DNA of 10,550 nucleotides. Source: an uncultured bacterium. Lineage in GTDB: Bacteria > Patescibacteriota > Minisyncoccia > Phycocordibacterales > UBA9973. Of this stretch, positions 6,184-10,550 are shown one piece after another. The first letter of the stretch is position 1, and each line of letters begins with the position of its first letter. The stretch covers positions 1 to 10,550 of the forward strand of contig CALAYS010000049.1 in assembly GCA_937895515.1 (NCBI GenBank). Reading direction: 5' to 3'. A model generated the notes under the pieces. That model saw only the letters and a list, made by a program, of their open reading frames with translations, was not told where the DNA came from and made no database searches. The translations under genes and the position numbers were made by a program.

Positions 6184-6502
6184 ATGGATATATAAAAATT
6201 TTTTGGTTCAACCGATCGTTTTAGTAACTGTTTTATTCACCCTATTCAATAGATGGGAATGATGTATGAAAAAGCCATGCTGTTTGGAGATCATGGAAAA
6301 GCTGTTGCAATTCTTTCCGGAAGATATAATCCACGGGAGTATAAACGTTTGGGAAGACGGACACTGTTGGAACAAAAAATACAATGTATTTTTTGTTAAA
6401 AAATATGCTAAAATGATAATGTCAAACATAAGATATGCAGTAATTCTATTTACAAGACGTGGATTATCGAACGTTGTGAACAAAATTACAATTCTAAGAT
6501 GA
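6184..6502 (+). pseudogene. Broken NADAR (YbiA/RibX-like) domain gene
   Basis: Family members act on ADP-ribose-type or riboflavin-pathway N-glycosidic bonds. Pieces of one NADAR protein appear in order but in more than one frame. Frame of ATG 6184: stop TAA at 6193, then KFFGSTDRFSNCFIHPIQ (6196-6249; the family's 'FF...fSNfy..pF' opening), stop TAG at 6250, then MGMMYEKAMLFGDHGKAVAI (from 6253) and YNPREYKRLGRRT (the strongly conserved MYEKA..FGD and LGR blocks), ending at TAA 6406. The frame one base on gives IDGNDV (6249-6266), like the family's 'DG..f' turn. The frame of 6266 continues with WNKKYNVFFVKKYAKMIMSN to TGA 6500, like the 'W..kr..iv..gn.aKf..N' block. The Gln/Glu-Tyr segment before MYEKA and the fd..W linker seem deleted. 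Several stops and shifts make this a true relic, not a sequencing slip. Confidence 0.85.
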
Positions 6503-6504
6503 AT

Positions 6505-6526
6505 AAAAGATATGTCTTTATCTTTT
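6505..6526 (+). terminator. Hairpin after the NADAR relic
   Basis: Arms AAAAGATA (6505-6512) and TATCTTTT (6519-6526), 6-nt loop, two bases after the last TGA of the NADAR relic. The 3'-end signal seems to have outlived the gene it served, which supports that 6500 was the real stop. Confidence 0.5.
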
Positions 6527-6547
6527 CTGTAGTCACATCAGTATATT

Positions 6548-6592
6548 TAAATTGAATTTGGTTTTATATTTTACATCTTTAAAGATATAAAA
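6548..6592 (+). promoter_or_regulatory. Probable promoter/5' region of the FHA gene
   Basis: TAAATTGA at 6548-6555 lies 38 nt before the ATG and differs by one base from AAAATTGA, the early promoter box known from mimiviruses; whether this virus uses that box is unknown. Nearer the start are TTTTACATCTTT (6569-6580) and a 12-nt palindrome ATCTTTAAAGAT (6575-6586). Confidence 0.3.
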
Positions 6593-7198
6593 ATGGAGTC
6601 ATGCCCGCTATCTTCAGTAATGATGGCGAAAATTGAAGCCACTCGTTTTGAGGTCGAAGAACAAAGAGTTGAATATTTGAAAAAAATTGTAAAACCAAAT
6701 TGGAAGAAAATTTTTTCGCAAACTGTTCGAGATGCTATAAATCTTATAGATGAACACAAACTACATGCCGCACATCCTAAAGAAACAATTGTAAGTTTTA
6801 AAGTTACATTACCTGATGGAGAAACAAAAACTTTCTCAAAAAAGCATGGTGAAATGATTGTCATCGGTACTCTTGAAAACTGTGATATCTTATTGTCAAG
6901 GCTTAAACCTGGTTTGTCAAGAGGACATGCATTTATAGGAATTGGGCTGGAAGACATCGTTGTATGCGATCTTGGTTCACTGTGCGGTTTCGAAACTATG
7001 TCGACAAAAGATGTTTGTTTTAAACATTCTCTTAAATTGGATGGGGGTCGACTTACTCGAAGATTTGGAATCGACGAAAGAAGCTTTGTTTTGAAAATTA
7101 ATGGGTTGTTGTTTCTTTTTGAATTTGGGACAGATCTTGTCTTTCCAGAACATAAAGTAAATTTTCTTACGGAGGTTGATTCCCCCTGTATTGCCTAA
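6593..7198 (+). CDS. FHA-domain protein
   Basis: FHA domains bind phosphothreonine peptides. 201 aa, ATG start. Residues ~1-60 are helical and charged (VEEQRVEYLKKIVKPNWKKI). The FHA core spans ~66-136: strand VSFKVTLPDGETKTF, then VIGTLENCDILLS with Gly92, the phosphate-binding loop GLSRGHAFIG with Ser109, Arg110 and His112, and VVCDLGSLCGFETM with Asp126, Gly128, Ser129 and Gly132. Two differences from consensus: the usual GR is GT (Thr93), and the SxNG turn is SLCG. Residues 137-201 may finish the beta-sandwich (FVLKINGLLFLFEFG) and end in a short tail. No kinase, RING or other catalytic domain is attached. Followed by repeat cluster 2, whose first palindrome begins 30 nt after the stop. 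Confidence 0.85.
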   Translation: MESCPLSSVMMAKIEATRFEVEEQRVEYLKKIVKPNWKKIFSQTVRDAINLIDEHKLHAAHPKETIVSFKVTLPDGETKTFSKKHGEMIVIGTLENCDILLSRLKPGLSRGHAFIGIGLEDIVVCDLGSLCGFETMSTKDVCFKHSLKLDGGRLTRRFGIDERSFVLKINGLLFLFEFGTDLVFPEHKVNFLTEVDSPCIA

Positions 7199-7228
7199 TA
7201 CTAACCCGAAGGTTTTATTTGAAAAAAG

Positions 7229-7249
7229 AGTCGAAAAAATTTTTCGACT
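7229..7249 (+). terminator. Repeat-family palindrome 30 nt after the FHA stop
   Basis: Arms AGTCGAAAAA (7229-7238) and TTTTTCGACT (7240-7249) are perfect around a single A. It is a unit of the dispersed repeat, but it also sits where the other genes carry a 3'-end hairpin, so it may serve as the FHA terminator. Confidence 0.45.
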
Positions 7250-7360
7250 AAAAATAATATAATTCAAATATATATTTTTTTCAATTATGAAGTTCCAAAT
7301 GTTGGCTTAAACTAAACCTTGTCTAGGCAGCTATCCGGGTAGTTTATATTTAAGTGAAAT

Positions 7361-7381
7361 AGTTGAAAAAGTTTTTCGACC
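7361..7381. repeat. Palindrome of repeat unit E
   Basis: Arms AGTTGAAAAA (7361-7370) and TTTTTCGACC (7372-7381) around a single G; nine pairs including one G-T pair, with the outermost pair lost. A diverged copy of the family palindrome. Confidence 0.7.
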
Positions 7382-7493
7382 AAAAATTAAAATAAAAGCT
7401 AAAATCGTTATTTTAGAAGCCCTCTTCTCAAAATTTCAAACATACAAAATCCACATTCGACCATTATTCAGATAGCTTATATTTGTGCAAATT

Positions 7494-7514
7494 AGTAGAA
7501 AAAATTTTTCGACT
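7494..7514. repeat. Palindrome of repeat unit F
   Basis: Arms AGTAGAAAAA (7494-7503) and TTTTTCGACT (7505-7514) around a single A, one mismatch. It lies 84 nt beyond the stop of the minus-strand 542-aa protein gene and is the nearest hairpin that could end that transcript. Confidence 0.7.
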
Positions 7515-7597
7515 AAAAAAGTAAATATAAATAAAATCCATTATTTTAAATGCTTGCTTAAGCTATAAAACTTACATGGCCACACAAAGACCTTAAC

Positions 7598-9226
7598 TTA
7601 ATTTGTTTTCCTTTTAAATTCATCAAGTTTTGTTCTGAAACTACAATCGTCAAGATAACGAGAATATACTTGACATGCGCTAACACCAACTCTATGTTGT
7701 CGAGGCACCATTTGAGCCCCAAAACCCAACACATTTAAAGGTCTAACGTTCGAAAGGCCACCATCATTTGTTGTTAGACGTTTATTTTCACCATAAATAA
7801 ATTCAGCATATGGCGATTTTACACGAATCCCAAACGCTATCAGTTCATTTTCAGTTGTCTCTTGAAAATCTAAATCTGATGAAAACATGTGGATGTCATC
7901 ACCATGAAAACACATATTCACTCTCACGTTAATTTCATCTATTATTAGGTTATTATCAGAAAGCAAAAGACGTGGTCCCGACGCATAATCTAGTGTCGTA
8001 TCTTCATTTAAATAAAATACTCCCACCCAATCTCCGGAAAGCCATTGGGTTTTTGACACAAGAAAAAAAATAGTATATCCGTAATCTGATGAAATCAAAG
8101 GAGATGAGAGACGCAGATAGAATATGCTTGTTTCCGGTATAAATAAAACTTTTCTACCATTACTTGTGATACCAAGTTCTGGCATTTCGGTAGTTGTATA
8201 ATCATATTTATCTAGTAAAGAATAAACGTTACTCGCTGAACCACAATCAAAATCAAGAACTAAGTAAAGATCTTTTAATTGTGGTTGGTATGGTATAGGA
8301 CATATTTGAACTTTGAACGCATACAAAGAGGTACAAAGTAAACTTTCAAAAAATGTATCTTGTTGTTTATAACATCCTCTTTCAATAAAAAAGAAAGCGG
8401 CCTTCCTTATAATAAAAAAAAGTAATGAAGATGCTTTCGTTATAAAATTTTTCGTTTTCAAATCATTTATAGTCTCAGTATTTTCTGTGTAAGAGGTATT
8501 TCCCAGAAGAACTTGTTGAAATAAATTGAGGGAAGGAGGGGGATTTTGTTCTTCATCAGGATCCAAAAATATATAATACGGATGAGACATAATTCCAGTT
8601 GTATCGGCCGAAATATCAGTCGCAGTTAATATTATTCTCTCTTCTTCTAATGTCTGAATTTTAAGTTGGTAACTGTTCTCTGTCTGTGCAATTAAAGTTG
8701 AAACAGGTTCGACGCTATTGCCATCTACATAAAATGAAGGTTTGAGGCTTGTGTATATATCATCATAATTAGTACTTGATAACAAAGTACGAAGATCGAC
8801 AGAGATACCCGAAAAGAGATGATTTGACAAAATATACCATCTATAAGAATAACTTCTTTTTTCAAGAATTACCATAAGTTTGCCATTAATAAATCTTTTA
8901 CCCGAATTAAGATCTTTCATTTGTATTTCATTGTTAACAACTTCTTCTCCATCCGGAGAACTTTTAATATCACTAACAATTCCGTTAAAAAGATCGAATG
9001 TTGTTTGGTGATTTTCGTCAATATCGTTATGAGTAATGGTTATTCTGCCTACCCCATTATCATTATTCTTAATCACTGGGAGATAATATGTGGGCAAGGC
9101 ATTTATTTTAATAAGGCACTCTGCAACTAAAAGGGCTTTTTGCTGGAACTCTAAAATATTTCCTTTTCCAGAAAAAGATATCCCTTTATCCGAAGATAAG
9201 GAAATGTTGTATTCTGTATTTTTCAT
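7598..9226 (-). CDS. 542-aa protein, possible C-terminal concanavalin A-like domain
   Basis: I do not recognise the whole protein. ATG start at 9226. Residues 1-300 are beta-rich with many Asn, Thr and Ser and no known motif; 267-281 (hydrophobic, LLFFIIRKAAFFF) is interrupted by Arg-Lys and is unlikely to cross a membrane. Residues ~320-535 follow the pattern of LamG/concanavalin A-like sandwiches: YGYTIFFLVSKTQW (383-396, like 'fTif..vk'), ELIAFGIRVKSPYAEFIYG (461-479), LNVLGFGAQ (497-505), and the closing VGVSACQVYSRYLDD (513-527, like 'g.iaE.lvYnr.Lsd'). Such domains are common in virion surface and fibre proteins, so a structural role is plausible; this is inference from pattern only. 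No signal peptide. Start preceded by an AT-rich leader with a 9-bp hairpin. Confidence 0.8.
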   Translation of the reverse strand: MKNTEYNISLSSDKGISFSGKGNILEFQQKALLVAECLIKINALPTYYLPVIKNNDNGVGRITITHNDIDENHQTTFDLFNGIVSDIKSSPDGEEVVNNEIQMKDLNSGKRFINGKLMVILEKRSYSYRWYILSNHLFSGISVDLRTLLSSTNYDDIYTSLKPSFYVDGNSVEPVSTLIAQTENSYQLKIQTLEEERIILTATDISADTTGIMSHPYYIFLDPDEEQNPPPSLNLFQQVLLGNTSYTENTETINDLKTKNFITKASSLLFFIIRKAAFFFIERGCYKQQDTFFESLLCTSLYAFKVQICPIPYQPQLKDLYLVLDFDCGSASNVYSLLDKYDYTTTEMPELGITSNGRKVLFIPETSIFYLRLSSPLISSDYGYTIFFLVSKTQWLSGDWVGVFYLNEDTTLDYASGPRLLLSDNNLIIDEINVRVNMCFHGDDIHMFSSDLDFQETTENELIAFGIRVKSPYAEFIYGENKRLTTNDGGLSNVRPLNVLGFGAQMVPRQHRVGVSACQVYSRYLDDCSFRTKLDEFKRKTN

Positions 9227-9250
9227 AATATTTTAATGAAGTATTTTTTA

Positions 9251-9271
9251 TAAAGAAGTCATACTTCTTTA
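9251..9271. promoter_or_regulatory. 9-bp hairpin just upstream of the 542-aa protein gene
   Basis: Arms TAAAGAAGT (9251-9259) and ACTTCTTTA (9263-9271), loop CAT, 25 nt upstream of the ATG on the minus strand. It could be a 5' leader structure, or the 3'-end hairpin of a lost plus- or minus-strand neighbour. Confidence 0.45.
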
Positions 9272-9411
9272 CATGATTGAGTTTTTTTGTTAAAATATAA
9301 CCTTTATAATTCGTTATAACTTCTTTTTGTCAAAGAAATAAATATTTTGCTATCCTAAAATTTTACGATATGCTACAGGATGGTCCCTAAAGACCTAGCA
9401 CTTACACACAA
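9272..9411. other. AT-rich non-coding stretch
   Basis: No gene is visible on either strand. It presumably carries the promoter of the 542-aa protein gene. A minor 6-bp hairpin TTATAA-TTCG-TTATAA lies at 9304-9319. Confidence 0.4.
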
Positions 9412-9569
9412 CCTACAATATGTAGGAAAAATTCGTCCTGAATTTTTTGAAGGGCCTCCCCCGAAAAATTAGTCCTGATTTTTGAAGGGCCTCCCCCGAA
9501 AAATTAGTCCTGATTTTTGAAGGGCCTCTCCCGAAAAATTCGTCCTGAATTTTTTGAAGGGCCTCCCCC
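9412..9569. repeat. Four-copy 35-37 bp GC-containing tandem repeat
   Basis: Units at 9427-9463, 9464-9498, 9499-9533 and 9534-9569. Each reads AAAAATT(C/A)GTCCTGA, then a T-run, then GAAGGGCCTCCCCCG. The outer two units carry the ATTCGTCC...AATTTTTT form and the inner two the shorter ATTAGTCC...ATTTTT form; unit 3 has one C-to-T change. In the outer units AAAAATTC pairs with GAATTTTT across a GTCCT loop. A 6-bp hairpin (CCTACA-ATA-TGTAGG, 9412-9426) directly precedes unit 1. GGGAAGGAGGC follows the last unit and is partly complementary to its GCCTCCCCC. No spacers, so not a CRISPR. Confidence 0.85.
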
Positions 9570-9703
9570 ATCTAATGATGGGAAGGAGGCGCTTTTACCA
9601 GAAAGTAGGGGGGCAATTTCAATTTGCTAAAACAAAGATTTAGCTTATCTTTTATTCTTTACAAAAGAAGCAAAGTTTTGGAAGAAAACCTTTAGAGAAA
9701 GTG

Positions 9704-9740
9704 GGAACCAAAATTGTTGTCAGTATACAATTTTGGTTCC
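9704..9740. repeat. 14-bp perfect hairpin with 9-nt loop
   Basis: Arms GGAACCAAAATTGT (9704-9717) and ACAATTTTGGTTCC (9727-9740) around loop TGTCAGTAT. This is the longest perfect spaced stem in the window. It is not next to any intact gene; it may end a non-coding transcript covering the tandem repeat, or be a repeat copy or protein-binding site. Confidence 0.75.
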
Positions 9741-10110
9741 AAAGTTTATTATTAAGCTTAGTGCAAAGCTTGTATAAAAATATTGGTTACAAAGTTAGCT
9801 GTGGCCATGCAATATTTATTCTAAAATTTAGTGTAAAACATTTGTAATAAAGTTTATTACAAAATATTTATTATCAGTTTTGGTATAAATGTTAACTACA
9901 CAAAGTGAAAGAATTATGTCATTTAAATTTTAGTGGATCTGCTATTTAACAAAAATGGGAGACTTCTTTAACTATAAATGTTGAGTACATTTTTTTACAT
10001 TTAAAATGTCGATAAAAACATTAAAAATTTTTTATATATTGCAATATTTGCATGGGCTGCATGTATTTATATTTATTATATATTTTACTCATTCTATATA
10101 TTGTGTAAGG
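9741..10110. repeat. AT-rich non-coding DNA with degenerate short repeats
   Basis: No gene. Three diverged copies of a block close to TTTATT..TAAR.TTAGTGTAAA start near 9745, 9815 and 9868, and GGTTACAAAGTT/GGTTCCAAAGTT recur at 9785 and 9735. From 9950 onward only very AT-rich sequence is seen. Confidence 0.4.
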
Positions 10111-10146
10111 ATTTTATTATTGGAGATATATAAAAGATAATAAAAT
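10111..10146 (-). terminator. Possible thyX 3' hairpin
   Basis: Arms ATTTTATTAT (10111-10120) and ATAATAAAAT (10137-10146) with a 16-nt loop, 41 nt beyond the thyX stop on the minus strand. It is all A/T with a long loop, so weaker than the others. Confidence 0.35.
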
Positions 10147-10187
10147 TTATAATTTGTTCACTAGTTTCTATCCAATATAAAAAATTA

Positions 10188-10550
10188 TTACTTGGAAACA
10201 AAATCCATTATTTGTGGAAATAACGGTTGAATGACTTTTGCACAATCAATCGCAATCTCCCTATGTTCTTTTTGTGTTCCATTCCCTGATCTCAATTGTA
10301 TATAATGTATCCATGATCTTAATGTTCCATTCATATACAATCGCGATAAAGTATTTCCTTCTGGTAAAACAGCTCTTGCTTGTTCTTTTGCTATTCCATT
10401 TGATAATGCCCAATCATATGCTTCTTTACATTTTTCATTAACTGATTTTTGTAATTCTTCCCAATTTTTTTTAATAAATTCATCATCCGTTTCCAAACTA
10501 TTTTGACGATTTTTTGTGTCTTGCATGCGGGCTTCTCTTATAACGATGCC
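10188..10550 (-). CDS. thyX: Flavin-dependent thymidylate synthase ThyX, C-terminal part
   Basis: Makes dTMP from dUMP using FAD, NADPH and methylene-tetrahydrofolate. The reading frame is open to the window edge at 10550 (GIVIREARMQDTKNRQN), so the ATG at 10526 is internal and the true start lies outside. 120 codons are visible, stop TAA at 10188-10190. Seen: the NRQNS segment; helix EAYDWALSNGIAKEQARAVL with the conserved ARxxLP; TLSRLYMNGTLRSWIHYIQL (the family's 'mN.rsl.HFl.lR' helix with substrate-binding Arg); and GNGTQKEHREIA ('aQ.EIr..A'). The RHRxxSxNExSxRY signature lies in the missing N-terminal part. Together with thymidine kinase and ung it covers thymidylate supply and uracil removal. 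Confidence 0.96.
   Translation of the reverse strand, partial: GIVIREARMQDTKNRQNSLETDDEFIKKNWEELQKSVNEKCKEAYDWALSNGIAKEQARAVLPEGNTLSRLYMNGTLRSWIHYIQLRSGNGTQKEHREIAIDCAKVIQPLFPQIMDFVSK

Larger units (their letters stand above)
7201..7555. repeat. Palindromic repeat family, cluster 2
   Basis: Three tandem degenerate units of the repeat also present at 2860-3295, with palindrome centres at 7239, 7371 and 7504, i.e. a period of 132-133 nt. Shared blocks in order: AAACCTTGTCT (7314), CTATCCGGGTAG or TTATTCAGATAG (7331, 7464), TTATATTT, the AGTCGAAAAA/TTTTTCGACT palindrome, AAAAATTAAAATA, AGCTAAAAT and CCATTATTTT. ATGAAGTT..AAATGTT at 7284 also matches 3049. Copies are clearly diverged. It fills the gap between the convergent FHA gene and the 542-aa protein gene. 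Confidence 0.8.

Noticed and set aside
6208..6483. Minus-strand 91-codon open frame over the NADAR relic
   Set aside because: The plus strand carries recognisable NADAR blocks; the minus-strand product is hydrophobic low-information sequence and is an antisense shadow.
9412..9569. CRISPR-like array
   Set aside because: The units abut directly with no unique spacers and no cas genes are nearby; this is a plain tandem repeat.
9576..9647. Short plus-strand ORF starting ATGATGGGAAGGAGGCGC
   Set aside because: About 22 codons directly after the tandem repeat, with no similarity or context to support it.

Overview
The window looks like a piece of an AT-rich nucleocytoplasmic large DNA virus (giant virus) genome. 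The reasons are a type II thymidine kinase, a family-1 uracil-DNA glycosylase and a flavin-dependent thymidylate synthase lying close together, a stand-alone FHA protein, a cytosolic-type GT90 glycosyltransferase, intron-less genes on both strands, no bacterial-style ribosome binding sites, and short palindromes placed just after stop codons (the kind of hairpin used for mRNA 3'-end formation in several giant-virus groups). Clusters of palindromic non-coding repeats recall those described in pithoviruses, but I cannot fix the family from sequence inspection alone.

Layout. 1-2535: 3' part of a GT90-like glycosyltransferase with a long Ser-rich repeat tail, entering from outside the window. 2536-3721: about 1.2 kb without an intact gene, holding cluster 1 of a palindromic repeat family, small GC-rich hairpins and a possible gene relic. 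3722-4327 (-): thymidine kinase, divergent from a 147-aa unknown protein (4368-4811, +). 4846-5579 (+): uracil-DNA glycosylase whose first 46 codons are in a different frame from the rest, the two parts meeting at an A7 run that fits a -1 slippery site. 5597-6028 (-): unknown 143-aa protein, convergent with the glycosylase across a perfect 22-nt palindrome. 6184-6502 (+): broken NADAR-family gene. 6593-7198 (+): FHA-domain protein. 7201-7555: repeat cluster 2. 7598-9226 (-): 542-aa protein of unknown function with a possible lectin-like C-terminal domain. 9227-10187: about 1 kb of non-coding DNA with a four-copy 35-37 bp tandem repeat and a 14-bp perfect hairpin. 10188-10550 (-): C-terminal part of ThyX, running off the window.

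How the genes fit together. Thymidine kinase (salvage) and ThyX (de novo dTMP) both supply dTTP, and uracil-DNA glycosylase removes uracil from DNA, so the three enzymes together serve thymidine supply and uracil exclusion during viral DNA replication. The GT90 enzyme probably glycosylates virion or host components. The FHA protein could read phosphothreonine marks. The NADAR relic and the possible relic near 3.3-3.6 kb show that gene decay is under way here. No complete unknown multi-gene system is visible; the most unusual signals are the split-frame glycosylase, the dispersed palindromic repeat family, the NADAR relic and the hairpin after nearly every gene.
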